Shown: positions 35,201 through 44,538 of the stretch, piece by piece
Layout of the letters: each line of letters starts with the position of its first letter
Position numbering within the stretch: the first letter of the stretch is position 1
Assembly: GCF_947495725.1 (NCBI RefSeq)
Contig: NZ_CANLZZ010000009.1
Location: 28,724 to 92,723, forward strand
Origin: an uncultured Lutibacter sp.
GTDB lineage: Bacteria > Bacteroidota > Bacteroidia > Flavobacteriales > Flavobacteriaceae
DNA: 64,000 nucleotides
Reading direction: 5' to 3'
The notes under the pieces: model-generated
Seen by the model: the letters and a program-made list of their open reading frames with translations, nothing else
Told to the model about the DNA's origin: nothing
The model's database searches: none
Position numbers and translations under genes: made by a program

Positions 35201-35959
35201 ATGAGAAAACAGATAGTAGCAGGGAACTGGAAAATGAACAAAAACGTTCAAGAATCTGTACAGTTAGCTGACGAAATTGTAAGCAATGTAAAAGATTTAA
35301 CATTAGAAAATACAAGAGTAATTATTACTCCAACATTTGTAAATATTAGTGAGGTTGTAAAAGTTGCGGAAGGATCAAATGTAGAGGTTGCTGCCCAAAA
35401 TATGCATCAAGCTAAAAGTGGAGCTTACACTGGTGAGATTTCTGCTGAAATGTTAACTTCCTTAGGTTTAAAAACTGTTATTTTAGGACACTCTGAAAGA
35501 AGAGAATACTTTGGTGAAACAGATGCTATTTTAGCAGAAAAAGTAGACGCTGCTTTAGCTAACGGATTAGAAGTTATTTTCTGTTTTGGAGAAGTTTTAG
35601 AAGATAGAAAAGCTGATAAACATTTTGATGTTGTTGAAAGCCAAATTAAAAATGGTTTATTCCATTTACCAGCCGATGCTTGGAAAAATATTGTTTTAGC
35701 ATACGAGCCAGTTTGGGCAATTGGTACTGGTGAAACTGCTTCTCCAGAACAAGCGCAAGAAATGCACGCATTTATTAGAAAAATTGTTGCAGCTAAATAT
35801 AATACTGAAGTTGCTGAAAATGTGTCAGTTTTATACGGAGGTAGTGTAAATCCAGGAAACGCTAAAGAAATTTTTTCTAAAGAAGATGTTGATGGTGGTT
35901 TAATTGGTGGAGCAGCTTTAAATGCCGATAACTTTTTGGCTTTAATAAAGTCTTTCTAA
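35201..35959 (+). CDS. tpiA: triose-phosphate isomerase
   Basis: A 252-residue glycolytic enzyme interconverting dihydroxyacetone phosphate and glyceraldehyde 3-phosphate. All catalytic residues are present: K11 in GNWKMN, H97 in GHSERR, and E169 in AYEPVWAIGTG. The phosphate-binding GGSVNPGN and GGAAL motifs follow. It is monocistronic between its own -7 element and a terminator. Confidence 0.98.
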   Translation: MRKQIVAGNWKMNKNVQESVQLADEIVSNVKDLTLENTRVIITPTFVNISEVVKVAEGSNVEVAAQNMHQAKSGAYTGEISAEMLTSLGLKTVILGHSERREYFGETDAILAEKVDAALANGLEVIFCFGEVLEDRKADKHFDVVESQIKNGLFHLPADAWKNIVLAYEPVWAIGTGETASPEQAQEMHAFIRKIVAAKYNTEVAENVSVLYGGSVNPGNAKEIFSKEDVDGGLIGGAALNADNFLALIKSF

Positions 35960-35980
35960 AAAAATAGAATTATAAAATTA

Positions 35981-36021
35981 AATACGGTTTTCTTTGATAT
36001 TGAAAGGAAACCGTATTTTTG
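35981..36021 (+). terminator. tpiA terminator overlapping the prmA -7 element
   Basis: AATACGGTTTTCTTT (35981-35995) pairs with AAAGGAAACCGTATT (36003-36017), followed by a T run. The distal arm contains TATTTTTG (36014-36021), an exact -7 element for prmA, 21 bases before its ATG. Confidence 0.7.
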
Positions 36022-36041
36022 TATGCAGAAAATAAAAAAAC

Positions 36042-36878
36042 ATGGATTTAAAATATATTGGATATACATTTAAGGTAGCGCCAAAAGAACCAGGAACTGA
36101 GATATTAATAGCACAGTTGGGTTTTGCTAACTTTGAAAGTTTTGTAGAAAATGAAGATGGAGTAACGGCATATATTCAAGAAGGAGATTGGAATGCTGAA
36201 ATATTAAATGATATTCAGATACTAAGTTCGGATGAATTTGAGATTTCTTACAAACAAGAAGTTATTGAACAAACAAATTGGAATAGCGAATGGGAAAAGA
36301 ATTTTAATCAAATTCAAGTTGATGATTTGGTAAGTATAAGAGCGCCATTTCACGAGAATCCAAATTTAAAATACGATATTGTTATTGAGCCAAAAATGAG
36401 TTTTGGAACAGGTCATCACGAAACTACTCATATGATGGTTCAACACTTGTTGGATATGGATTTAACAGATAAGAAAACATTAGATATGGGTTGTGGAACT
36501 GGAATTTTGGCAATTTTTGCGGAAATGAAAGGAGCAAAACCTATAGACGCTATTGATATTGATAATTGGTGTTACCAAAATTCAATAGAAAATGTAGAAC
36601 GTAATAATTGTAAAAATATTAATGTTTTTGAAGGTGATGCTTCTCTTTTATTAAATAAAAAATACGATGTAATTATTGCAAATATCAATAGAAATATTTT
36701 AATAAATGATATGGAAGCTTACATGAATTGTTTAAATGAAAATGGCACAATTTTGTTTAGTGGCTTTTATCAAGATGATATTCCAATTATAGATGCTGAA
36801 GTATCTAAATACGGTTTAAAAATTGATAAAATTATTGAACGTAATAATTGGGTAGCTTTAAAATATATATTTGAATAA
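36042..36878 (+). CDS. prmA: ribosomal protein L11 methyltransferase
   Basis: A 278-residue SAM-dependent methyltransferase that modifies ribosomal protein L11. The SAM site is LDMGCGTGILAIFA (148-154 core), preceded by IEPKMSFGTGHHETTHMM, characteristic of PrmA, and followed by DVIIANINRNIL (the NPPY-like loop). Its stop overlaps the next start (AATAATG). Confidence 0.93.
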   Translation: MDLKYIGYTFKVAPKEPGTEILIAQLGFANFESFVENEDGVTAYIQEGDWNAEILNDIQILSSDEFEISYKQEVIEQTNWNSEWEKNFNQIQVDDLVSIRAPFHENPNLKYDIVIEPKMSFGTGHHETTHMMVQHLLDMDLTDKKTLDMGCGTGILAIFAEMKGAKPIDAIDIDNWCYQNSIENVERNNCKNINVFEGDASLLLNKKYDVIIANINRNILINDMEAYMNCLNENGTILFSGFYQDDIPIIDAEVSKYGLKIDKIIERNNWVALKYIFE

Positions 36879-37918
36879 TGATTTTATTTGGTGGTTCTTA
36901 TACGCAAGAAGTTGGACCTGGATTAGAAGGAACAGGTAAGGGTATTTATTGTTTTAATTTTAATCAAAAAACAGGTGAGTTGCAATTTCTGCATGTTTTT
37001 TTAAACAGAAATACAAGTTATATAGCCATTTCAAAATGTAAGAAGTACTTATATAGTTTTCAAGAAGTTTCAAAGGATAAAAAGCCTGTTGTGCTTTCGT
37101 TTGAAATTCAAGAAAATTTCTCATTAAAATTATTGAATCAACAATCAGTAGCTGGAGGTTTACCTTGTCATTTAAGTTTAATTAATGATACTACTTTGGG
37201 AGTAGCTTGTTATCAAACAGGTAATGTGCACTTATACGCTATTGAAAAAAATGGACTATTAAAACCTTGCCACCAAACTATTACAAATATTGGGTCAAGT
37301 TTAAACAAAGAAAGACAAGAATGTGCACATGCACATATGGTTATAGAAAATAATGGTCAAGTATTTGTTCCTGATTTGGGTATTGATAAAATTGTTGTTT
37401 TTAATTCTTTAGAAAATTCTTTGATTGAAGAATATAAAATTAACGTTTCATTAGGTGAAGGCCCTAGACATATAGTATTTCATAAGTCAGGAAAGGTGGC
37501 ATTTGTAATAAATGAATTAACAGGTAATGTTTTAATTTTGAATAAGATTAATTCAAAGTATGAAGTAGTAAAAACCATAAATTCAATACCTAATTTTTTT
37601 AAGGAAACTTCTTCTGCAGCAGCAATAAAATTAAGTTTAGATGGTAAATTTTTGTATGTTTCAAATAGAGGATGCAATACTATTGCAATTTTTAAGTTTG
37701 ATATAAAAACCAACAAGCTAGAGTTAATTAGCCAACAATTAACGTTTGGAGATACACCACGAGATTTTACAATTTCACCTGATGGAAATTGGTTAATTGC
37801 TGCAAATCAAGACACTAACAATTTAGTTGTTTTTGAAAGAAATAATAAAACAGGACTACTTAAAAAAGTAAATGAACTTAAAAATATAAATTCTGTTGTT
37901 TGTTTAAAATGGATGTAA
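36878..37918 (+). CDS. lactonase-family seven-bladed propeller protein (6-phosphogluconolactonase-like)
   Basis: A 346-residue beta-propeller of the lactonase family (pfam10282). Motifs include GGSYTQEVGPGLEGTGKGIYCFNF at the start, GGLPCHLSL, HAHMVIENNGQVFVPDLGIDKI, GEGPRHIVFH and LSLDGKFLYVSNRGCNTIAIF. Family members hydrolyse 6-phosphogluconolactone or related lactones. No signal peptide is seen. It is translationally coupled to prmA and precedes clpS. Confidence 0.85.
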   Translation: MILFGGSYTQEVGPGLEGTGKGIYCFNFNQKTGELQFLHVFLNRNTSYIAISKCKKYLYSFQEVSKDKKPVVLSFEIQENFSLKLLNQQSVAGGLPCHLSLINDTTLGVACYQTGNVHLYAIEKNGLLKPCHQTITNIGSSLNKERQECAHAHMVIENNGQVFVPDLGIDKIVVFNSLENSLIEEYKINVSLGEGPRHIVFHKSGKVAFVINELTGNVLILNKINSKYEVVKTINSIPNFFKETSSAAAIKLSLDGKFLYVSNRGCNTIAIFKFDIKTNKLELISQQLTFGDTPRDFTISPDGNWLIAANQDTNNLVVFERNNKTGLLKKVNELKNINSVVCLKWM

Positions 37919-37948
37919 TTTCATTTTTTTTTATAAATTAGTAAAATT

Positions 37949-38224
37949 ATGAGTACAAAAAAGAAAATACAAGAAGATGTTGATACATTGGAAAAAGAAA
38001 CAATTTTAAATGAAATTGTTTTATTTAATGATGATGTGAATACCTTTGACCATGTTATTGATTCATTAATTGAAATTTGTGATCATACACTTGAACAGGC
38101 TGAACAATGTGCAATTTTAGTTCATTATAAAGGTAAATGTACTGTTAAAACAGGTGAATATAACGATTTAAAACCGCGCTGTATTCAATTACTTACAAAA
38201 GGATTATCTGCTGAAATAATATAA
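37949..38224 (+). CDS. clpS: ATP-dependent Clp protease adaptor ClpS
   Basis: A 91-residue N-recognin that delivers N-degron substrates to ClpAP or ClpCP. The substrate-pocket motif is VLFNDDVNTFDHVIDSLIEIC, followed by QAEQCAILVHYKGKCTVKTGEY. It is the third gene after prmA and the lactonase, 30 bases downstream, and ends in a terminator. Confidence 0.94.
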   Translation: MSTKKKIQEDVDTLEKETILNEIVLFNDDVNTFDHVIDSLIEICDHTLEQAEQCAILVHYKGKCTVKTGEYNDLKPRCIQLLTKGLSAEII

Positions 38225-38225
38225 G

Positions 38226-38253
38226 AAAAGTCAGTATTTGCATACTGACTTTT
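38226..38253 (+). terminator. terminator after clpS
   Basis: AAAAGTCAGTAT, loop TTGC, ATACTGACTTTT: a perfect 12-bp stem ending in T4. Confidence 0.8.
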
Positions 38254-38378
38254 CCAAAAGAGTTAATTAATTAACCAAAAGAACATTATTAAATTAAAAA
38301 ATGAAGTTTTAACTCTTTAAAAATTTGACGATATTTATTGTTAAAACTTACAGGTTAACACAAGTTTAACACTATTTT

Positions 38379-39932
38379 TTAAAGTGGAATATTTCCATGT
38401 TTTCTTTTAGGTGTATTTATTTCTTTTCCTTCAAGCATTTGAAAAGCTTTAATTAATTTTCGACGAGTATTTTTAGGATATATTACTTCATCAATAAAGC
38501 CACGTCTTGCGGCTCTGTATGGGTCGGCAAATTTAAAGGCATACTCAGCTTCTTTTTCTTTTAATTTTTCTTCTGGATTTTCAGAAGCGGCAATTTCTTT
38601 TCTAAAAATAATTTCAGCTGCACCTTTTGCTCCCATAACTGCAATTTCGGCTGTTGGCCAAGCAAAATTCATGTCTGCACCAATATGTTTAGAGTTCATT
38701 ACATCATATGCTCCTCCATAAGCTTTTCTAGTAATTACGGTTATTTTTGGAACCGTTGCTTCACTTAAGGCATATAGTAATTTTGCACCATTTTTAATAA
38801 TCCCATTCCATTCCTGATCAGTTCCAGGTAAAAAACCAGGAACATCAACTAAAACTAGTAAAGGAATATTAAAACAATCACAAAAGCGGGTAAATCGAGC
38901 TGCTTTTATTGAAGAATTTGTATCCAAACAACCAGCTAATTGCATTGGTTGGTTAGCTACTATTCCTATACTTCTTCCCGCCAAACGTGCAAAACCAACA
39001 ATAATGTTTTCAGCAAAGTCTTTTTGAATTTCAAAAAAAGATTCTTCGTCAATTAAACCCTTAATAACATCATGCATATCATAAGGTTTATGAGTATCTT
39101 CAGGAATTAGGCCAATTAAATGTTCTCTTAATTCTTCACCCACTTCATAAGGTATTTTTTTAGTAGTTTTTCTATTATTTTGAGGAATATAACTTAATAA
39201 CTTTTTAATGTCATCTAAACATTGAATATCATTTGCAGAAGTTAAATGTGCAACACCAGATTTTGTAGAATGTGTACTAGCACCTCCTAATTCTTCTGAA
39301 GTTACCTCTTCATTTGTTACAGTTTTAACCACGTTTGGTCCAGTAACAAACATATAACTAGTATCTTCTACCATTATGGTGAAATCTGTCATTGCGGGTG
39401 AATAAACAGCTCCACCAGCGCAAGGTCCCATTATTGCAGAAATTTGTGGAATTACGCCAGAAGCTTGCACATTTCTGTGAAATATTTCGGCATAGCCACC
39501 TAAGGATCTAACACCTTCTTGAATTCTTGCTCCACCAGAGTCATTTAATCCTATGCAAGGCGCACCTACTTTAACAGCAGCATCCATAATTTTACAAATT
39601 TTTTCGGCATGAGTTTCAGATAATGCACCTCCAAAAACCGTAAAATCTTGTGCGAAAACATAAACCAATCTGTTATCAATTGTTCCATAACCAGTAACAA
39701 CACCATCCCCAAAAAAAAGTTGGTCTTCCATTCCAAAATCTGTAGTTCTATGAGTTACTAAAACGCCCATTTCTTCGAACGAACCTTCATCTAATAAATA
39801 TGCTATTCGTTCTCGAGCTGTTAATTTCTTTTTTGCATGTTGTTTCTCAATTCTTTTTTCACCACCACCTAAATGAGCTAGAGCAACTCTTTTGTCTAAT
39901 TTTTCAATTTTGGTCTCCATATGCTTATCCAT
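38379..39932 (-). CDS. acyl-CoA carboxylase carboxyltransferase subunit (propionyl-CoA carboxylase beta type)
   Basis: A 517-residue carboxyltransferase of the PccB/AccD5 type with N- and C-terminal halves (for example [90 protein letters not shown]). It transfers CO2 from carboxybiotin to an acyl-CoA, most likely propionyl-CoA. It is the last of three minus-strand genes (biotin carrier, biotin carboxylase, carboxyltransferase). Start at Met5 (METKIEKL) is also possible. Confidence 0.94.
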   Translation of the reverse strand: MDKHMETKIEKLDKRVALAHLGGGEKRIEKQHAKKKLTARERIAYLLDEGSFEEMGVLVTHRTTDFGMEDQLFFGDGVVTGYGTIDNRLVYVFAQDFTVFGGALSETHAEKICKIMDAAVKVGAPCIGLNDSGGARIQEGVRSLGGYAEIFHRNVQASGVIPQISAIMGPCAGGAVYSPAMTDFTIMVEDTSYMFVTGPNVVKTVTNEEVTSEELGGASTHSTKSGVAHLTSANDIQCLDDIKKLLSYIPQNNRKTTKKIPYEVGEELREHLIGLIPEDTHKPYDMHDVIKGLIDEESFFEIQKDFAENIIVGFARLAGRSIGIVANQPMQLAGCLDTNSSIKAARFTRFCDCFNIPLLVLVDVPGFLPGTDQEWNGIIKNGAKLLYALSEATVPKITVITRKAYGGAYDVMNSKHIGADMNFAWPTAEIAVMGAKGAAEIIFRKEIAASENPEEKLKEKEAEYAFKFADPYRAARRGFIDEVIYPKNTRRKLIKAFQMLEGKEINTPKRKHGNIPL

Positions 39933-39950
39933 AATAATTTATTTAGTTAG

Positions 39951-41393
39951 TTAAACTCCAGGTACTTTTAAAATTTTTTGTTCTTCAAGATGGATTTTTA
40001 AGGCAATTAAAGCAGCTAATTCTGCTACTTCTTCCAATTCTTTTTGAAGCTTTTCTGGAGTGTAGTAGTTTTTCACAAAATGAGTATCAAAATTACCCGA
40101 TCTAAACGCTTCGTGTTTACAAACAAATTTACCAAATGGTAAAGTAGTCATAGCTCCTACAATTTTGTAATTTTCAATGGCTTCAATCATTAATTGAATG
40201 GCTTCATCCCTAGTTTTACCATAAGTTATTAATTTTGAAAGCATAGGGTCATAGTAAATAGGAATTTCCATTCCTTCTTCAAATCCATCGTCTACTCTTA
40301 TTCCGGTTCCTACAGGAATTTTATAAGTTGTTAATTTTCCAACGCTTGGTAAAAAATTATTAAGAGGGTCTTCCGCATAGACCCGTAATTCCAATGCGTG
40401 TCCGTTAATTTTTAAATCTTCTTGTTTTAAGGTTATTTTTTCATTTCTGGCAATATTAATTTGTTGCTCAACCAAATCAACACCAGTTATAAATTCAGTT
40501 ACAGGATGTTCAACTTGTAATCGGGTATTCATTTCGAGAAAGTAAAAATTTAAATTTTCATCAAGTAAAAACTCAACCGTACCGGCTCCAAGATAATCGC
40601 AAGATTTTGCAACTTTTATTGCCGCCTGTCCCATTTCATCTCTTAATTTAGGAGTTAAAATAGAGGAAGGGGCTTCTTCTAAAACCTTTTGATGTCTTCT
40701 TTGCACACTACATTCTCTTTCAAAAAAGTGTAAAATATTTCCAAAGTTGTCGGCAAGTATTTGAATTTCTATATGTCTAGGAGATGTAATATATTTCTCT
40801 AAAAATACCGAACCGTCACCAAAAGCTGAATTTGCTTCTGAAACGGCTCTTTTCATTTGTTCTTCAACATCTTTTGCCTTTTCCACAATACGCATTCCTT
40901 TTCCGCCTCCACCGGCTGCAGCTTTAATTAGAATTGGAAACCCTATTTGATGAGCTATTTCAACAGCTTCTTTGGGGTCTACTATAGCTCTGTCTACACC
41001 AGGGACCATAGGTATATTATAATTTTTAACAGCATCTTTTGCGGCTAATTTATCTCCCATCATTTGAATTGATTTAGATTTCGGTCCAATAAAAATGATG
41101 TTATTTTGTTCACATAATTCTGCGAAATTTGCATTTTCACTTAAAAATCCATATCCAGGATGAATGGCATCAACCTCTAATTCTTTAGCTATTTTAATTA
41201 TTTTATCTCCTCTTAAATATGATTTATTTGAAGGTGCTTCTCCAACACAAACAGATTCGCTTGCAAATTTAACATGGGGCGCATTTCGGTCAGCTTGTGA
41301 ATAAATGGCAACTGTTTTTATTCCCATTTTTTTTGCGGTTTTCATAACTCTAATGGCTATTTCACCACGGTTTGCTACTAAAATTTTTTTCAT
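39951..41393 (-). CDS. biotin carboxylase subunit of an acyl-CoA carboxylase
   Basis: A 480-residue ATP-grasp biotin carboxylase. Motifs: KILVANRGEIAIRVMKTA, HPGYGFLSENA, the ATP-grasp GGGGKGMR loop, ECSVQRRHQKVLEEAPS, FLEMNTRLQVEHPVTE. It carboxylates biotin on the carrier encoded upstream. The length is that of free-standing AccC-type proteins; the linked carrier and PccB-type subunit argue for an acyl-CoA (propionyl-CoA) carboxylase, not acetyl-CoA carboxylase of fatty-acid synthesis. Confidence 0.95.
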   Translation of the reverse strand: MKKILVANRGEIAIRVMKTAKKMGIKTVAIYSQADRNAPHVKFASESVCVGEAPSNKSYLRGDKIIKIAKELEVDAIHPGYGFLSENANFAELCEQNNIIFIGPKSKSIQMMGDKLAAKDAVKNYNIPMVPGVDRAIVDPKEAVEIAHQIGFPILIKAAAGGGGKGMRIVEKAKDVEEQMKRAVSEANSAFGDGSVFLEKYITSPRHIEIQILADNFGNILHFFERECSVQRRHQKVLEEAPSSILTPKLRDEMGQAAIKVAKSCDYLGAGTVEFLLDENLNFYFLEMNTRLQVEHPVTEFITGVDLVEQQINIARNEKITLKQEDLKINGHALELRVYAEDPLNNFLPSVGKLTTYKIPVGTGIRVDDGFEEGMEIPIYYDPMLSKLITYGKTRDEAIQLMIEAIENYKIVGAMTTLPFGKFVCKHEAFRSGNFDTHFVKNYYTPEKLQKELEEVAELAALIALKIHLEEQKILKVPGV

Positions 41394-41425
41394 AATAACT
41401 AGTTTTTGATACTTGGTAAAGTCAA

Positions 41426-41911
41426 TTAATCCATCTCAATCATTAATTCACCTTTTTCTACAGTTTCATTGTTTTTAATATTAACCGATTTAATAATACC
41501 ATCTTTAGGTGCTAAAATTGAGTTTTCCATTTTCATGGCTTCCAATATTAGCAAGGTGTCACCTTCTTTAACCAAATCTCCTTCTTTAGCAGAAACATTT
41601 AAAATCATCCCTGGCATTGGGGCTTTAATTTGATTTATTTTTTTAGAAGATCCACTAGATAAACCTAGTTGTTTAATTAATTGATCTAATTGATTAGAAA
41701 TATTAACATTATAAATATGTTCATTTATGGTAATCACATACTTTCTTTTGTAAAATTGAGATTTATTTAAATGGATGTTAAAAGATTTGTTGTTGTGAAT
41801 AATGTGAAGCTTTTTTTTGGATAGCTTAATTAAATCTAATTTATCGGCATCGGAAGTTTTTAAATTGAATTCAAAAGACTCATCGACATTAATTTTGAAA
41901 CTTTTTTCCAT
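41426..41911 (-). CDS. biotin carboxyl carrier protein
   Basis: A 161-residue carrier whose C-terminal biotinyl domain (about 95-161) has the biotinylation site EAMKMEN (K127) and the preceding APMPGMILNVSAKEGDLVKEGD. The N-terminal half is a Lys-rich region typical of bacteroidotal propionyl- or methylmalonyl-CoA carboxylase carriers. It is the first gene of the carboxylase operon. Confidence 0.92.
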   Translation of the reverse strand: MEKSFKINVDESFEFNLKTSDADKLDLIKLSKKKLHIIHNNKSFNIHLNKSQFYKRKYVITINEHIYNVNISNQLDQLIKQLGLSSGSSKKINQIKAPMPGMILNVSAKEGDLVKEGDTLLILEAMKMENSILAPKDGIIKSVNIKNNETVEKGELMIEMD

Positions 41912-42340
41912 AATTATGAAATTAACAGATATTCAATAGCTTAGGTTTTGTTAAAGTTCGTTAATTTTTGTAGGATAAAAAATAGTTTTGACTGATATTT
42001 TTACAAATAATATGTTTTGAATAAGGATTTGTAATGTTAAAATATGATTAAAGTAATTTATTGCACTTATTTTTATGATGTAAGCAAAGGTTAATTATTG
42101 GCGGAAATAATTTTATTGCTTTAAAGAGGTCTTTTTAATCGCAAAATCATTTAAAAATACAAATTGGTTAATTTTGAATTAAAACTTGAAATATTTACAT
42201 CTATTCTTGTTAATAATTAACCTGAATACGCTTTAAATACAGTTTTAGGTTAAATTAGGATATAAATTAGAGAATAGAGTTGTAAAATAACTAATAATGA
42301 TAAAGTAAATTTGTAGTATCATATTAAAAATTAGAATATT
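41912..42340. other. intergenic stretch between divergent carboxylase and glycogen-binding genes
   Basis: 429 bases without a supported gene. The plus strand has TAAATTTG (42306-42313), the probable -7 element of the CBM48 gene. No exact TAnnTTTG was found for the minus-strand carboxylase operon; a one-base-longer variant TAACCTTTG occurs at about 42093 to 42085. No strong hairpin is seen. Confidence 0.4.
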
Positions 42341-42652
42341 ATGAGTTTAAAGAAACAATATTTAAAGAGTAAACCGGTTTGTAAAGTAACTTTTCTATTA
42401 GATAAAGAAGAGGCTTTAGGAGCTGAAAGAGTAGATTTGTTAGGAGAATTCAATAACTGGAATACTGCTGAACCAGTTATTATGAAAAAGTTAAAAAATG
42501 GATCATTTAAAGTTGTAATTGATTTGCCTGCTGAGCAAGAATTTCAATTCAAATATCTTTTAGATGGTGAAAAATGGGTAAACGATGCTAATGCCGATAA
42601 ATTTGTTGGTAGTGGATTAGGAGCTGAAGAAAATTCAGTTGTTACTTTATAG
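42341..42652 (+). CDS. isoamylase-N/CBM48-type glycogen-binding domain protein
   Basis: A 103-residue single-domain protein of the early-set E/CBM48 (AMPK-beta-like) fold: VDLLGEFNNWNTAEPVIMKKLKNGSFKVVIDLPAEQEFQFKYLLDGEKWVND. The GEFNNWN and FQFKYLLDG motifs are the glycogen-binding signature. Free-standing copies are common in flavobacteria; the partner is unknown. It has its own promoter and terminator. Confidence 0.86.
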   Translation: MSLKKQYLKSKPVCKVTFLLDKEEALGAERVDLLGEFNNWNTAEPVIMKKLKNGSFKVVIDLPAEQEFQFKYLLDGEKWVNDANADKFVGSGLGAEENSVVTL

Positions 42653-42674
42653 TATTTCGAACCAAACTTAAAAT

Positions 42675-42711
42675 AAAAAAAGAGAATTTGAAGACAAATT
42701 CTCTTTTTTTT
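42675..42711 (+). terminator. terminator after the CBM48 gene
   Basis: AAAAAAGAGAATTT, loop GAAGAC, AAATTCTCTTTTTTT: a perfect stem with a T7 tail. Confidence 0.85.
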
Positions 42712-42850
42712 ACTACTAACTAAAAAAATCAAAAACATTACCTATTTCAATAAGTAATGAAATATGAGACAAAAATATAGTTAATGTTTTGTTTAATCTA
42801 TGACTTTTATCATTCTTTGAAAATATTTTCTAAAATTATATAAAGTTTCT

Positions 42851-42888
42851 AAGGAATCAATTGTTAAAATTGGTTCCTTTTTTTTGTT
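42851..42888 (+). terminator. plus-strand terminator-like hairpin with no gene before it
   Basis: AAGGAATCAATT (42851-42862) pairs with AATTGGTTCCTT (42868-42879, one G-T pair), then T7. The preceding 140 bases (42712-42850) contain no supported gene, so it may end a small RNA or be a relic. In the minus direction there is no U tract. Confidence 0.5.
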
Positions 42889-42930
42889 TATTAAAATAAA
42901 ATGAAGTTGTAAGAATCTATAAAATAAAAA

Positions 42931-42962
42931 AAACGCAATTTCAAAAAAAAGAAATTGCGTTT
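42931..42962 (-). terminator. terminator of tRNA-Arg
   Basis: AAACGCAATTTC (42931-42942) pairs with GAAATTGCGTTT (42951-42962); on the minus strand the stem is followed by U8. It begins 9 bases after the tRNA 3' end. Confidence 0.85.
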
Positions 42963-42970
42963 TTAACTTG

Positions 42971-43044
42971 TGACCTCGACAGGATTCAAACCTGTAACCT
43001 TCTGAGCCGTAATCAGATGCGCTATTCAGTTGCGCCACGAGGCC
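42971..43044 (-). tRNA. tRNA-Arg (anticodon ACG)
   Basis: A 74-base cloverleaf on the minus strand: acceptor GGCCTCG pairs with CGAGGTC (one G-U), discriminator A, D arm GCGC..GCGC, anticodon stem TCTGA/TCAGA with loop TTACGGC (anticodon ACG), and T arm ACAGG-TTTGAAT-CCTGT. CCA is not encoded. A-to-I editing at the wobble base would read CGU, CGC and CGA. Confidence 0.95.
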
Positions 43045-43080
43045 GTTTTAACGGGTGCAAATATAATATAAATAAATTAT

Positions 43081-43230
43081 TTACAAACTATTTTTTGTAA
43101 CAAAATAGCGCCAACCAATAATTGCGAGTTGCCATTTTTTTGCTTTAACCATATCTAGTCCTTTTTTTGAGTAACTAGGGAGCATAATTTTATTAATTTT
43201 TGCAATAATTTTAAAAATTGTTTTTTTCAT
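43081..43230 (-). CDS. conserved 49-residue flavobacterial small protein
   Basis: A 49-residue basic frame: MKKTIFKIIAKINKIMLPSY, then SKKGLDMVKAKKWQLAIIGW and RYFVTKNSL. The pattern K-N/K-x-x-LPS-x-S-K-x-x-LD-x-x-KAxKxQLAIIGWRxxVTxNxL is shared, from memory, with short Flavobacteriaceae proteins sometimes mislabelled SsrA-binding protein. There is no resemblance to SmpB itself. It has an amphipathic start and a possible single membrane-associated helix. It lies 36 bases upstream of tRNA-Arg on the same strand. Confidence 0.65.
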   Translation of the reverse strand: MKKTIFKIIAKINKIMLPSYSKKGLDMVKAKKWQLAIIGWRYFVTKNSL

Positions 43231-43530
43231 AACACGAAATTAACAATTAAAAAAAGATCTTGCAAAATGCAATAATTTGAAAAGTAATTAAAGCAATTGG
43301 TTTTAAATTAATGAAGGAAAAAGAATTTTATGTGAAAATTTAAAGTTTTGTGCTTTGGGAAAATTGTTAATTTAATTTTATTACAAGCAAAATTTATTCT
43401 TATACTTTTGGTTTCAAAAATTTTATTTGTTTTAGATAGACAAAATTTAAAGGTAATTGTTTCTTTTTATTTTTAAATTGAAATAATTCAACACATTTTT
43501 ATTCTGCTATATTTGCAATAAAAAATATTG
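43231..43530. other. intergenic stretch ahead of the antiporter
   Basis: No gene is seen. The plus-strand -7 element TATATTTG (43508-43515) lies 16 bases before the antiporter ATG. The rest is AT-rich with several T runs. Confidence 0.4.
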
Positions 43531-44466
43531 ATGAATTTATTATTTATAGCTCTTGGTTTATTATTGTTAATATTAGGAGGTAATTGGTTATTGAAGGCAG
43601 CTGTTGGATTTTCATTAAGGTTGTTAATACCGAAAATTGTAATTGGAATGACGGTTGTTTCTTTCGCAACATCAGCTCCCGAATTAATTGTAAGTATTAA
43701 ATCAGCTTTAGATGGACACGCAGATATAGCTTTAGGAAATGTAATTGGTTCTAATATTGCAAATTTAGGTTTGGTTTTAGCCATTACTATTTTAATTTCT
43801 ACAATTAGTGTAGAAAAAAGTTTTTATAAAACAGATTGGCCTGTTATGATGGTTGCTTCTGCAATGCTATATGGGTTTATTGCTTTTGATGGAGTTTTGG
43901 TGAGATATGAAGGAATTATTTTGTTCTCAATGTTGCTGGTGTTTTTAGTTTATCTATTAAAATTTCAAAAAACTGCGGTTGTGGATGAGTTGCCTGAAGA
44001 TGATGAAGAGTTGCCTTTATATAAAAATGTAATGTTTTTAATAATAGGAGGAATAGCTTTATGGGGAGGATCTGAATTACTTATTGATGGAGCCGTAGGA
44101 ATGGCAGAGAAGTTTAATGTAAGTGAACGTGTAATTGGAATTACAATTGTGTCTGTTGGAACAAGTATTCCCGAATTAGCCGCCTCGGTAATAGCAATAT
44201 TGAAAAAAGAAAAAGCAATTTCGCTTGGTAACTTAATAGGTTCAAATGTTTTCAATATTTTGGCTGTCTTAGGTTTAACATCTATTATAACACCGGTAGA
44301 AGTAACAGATAACGGATTGCTTTCGAGCGATATTTATTGGATGCTTGGCTTTTCATTGCTAATTTTCCCTTTAGTTTTTGCACCAGTAAGAATGAAATTA
44401 AGTTGGAAAGAGGGATTAATACTATTAGCGTTATACCTAGGCTTTATTTATAAAATGATAATTTAA
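43531..44466 (+). CDS. calcium/sodium antiporter (CaCA family, YrbG-like)
   Basis: A 311-residue inner-membrane exchanger with two homologous halves. The alpha repeats are clear: SFATSAPELIVSIKSAL with GNVIGSNIANLGLVLA, and SVGTSIPELAASVIAIL with GNLIGSNVFNILAVLG. These hold the ion-coordinating acidic and polar residues. An acidic loop (VVDELPEDDEELPLY, about 150-163) separates the halves. The ATG at 43531 is preferred over the adjacent TTG. It is monocistronic, with its own promoter and terminator. Confidence 0.93.
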   Translation: MNLLFIALGLLLLILGGNWLLKAAVGFSLRLLIPKIVIGMTVVSFATSAPELIVSIKSALDGHADIALGNVIGSNIANLGLVLAITILISTISVEKSFYKTDWPVMMVASAMLYGFIAFDGVLVRYEGIILFSMLLVFLVYLLKFQKTAVVDELPEDDEELPLYKNVMFLIIGGIALWGGSELLIDGAVGMAEKFNVSERVIGITIVSVGTSIPELAASVIAILKKEKAISLGNLIGSNVFNILAVLGLTSIITPVEVTDNGLLSSDIYWMLGFSLLIFPLVFAPVRMKLSWKEGLILLALYLGFIYKMII

Positions 44467-44485
44467 CTAGGCGTTTAAATTTTGT

Positions 44486-44519
44486 AAAAAAAAACACTGC
44501 ATATGCAGTGTTTTTTTTT
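44486..44519. terminator. terminator between antiporter and glutamine synthetase
   Basis: AAAAACACTGCA and TGCAGTGTTTTT around the central TA form a palindromic stem with long A and T runs on the two sides. It can serve both converging genes. Confidence 0.85.
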
Positions 44520-44538
44520 GTAGTATAAATAACTAAAA

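Noticed and set aside
42793..43038. 81-codon frame on the minus strand with MAQLNSASDYGSEGYRFESC
   Set aside because: It is translation of the tRNA-Arg gene and its terminator region; this type of false protein is common over tRNA genes.
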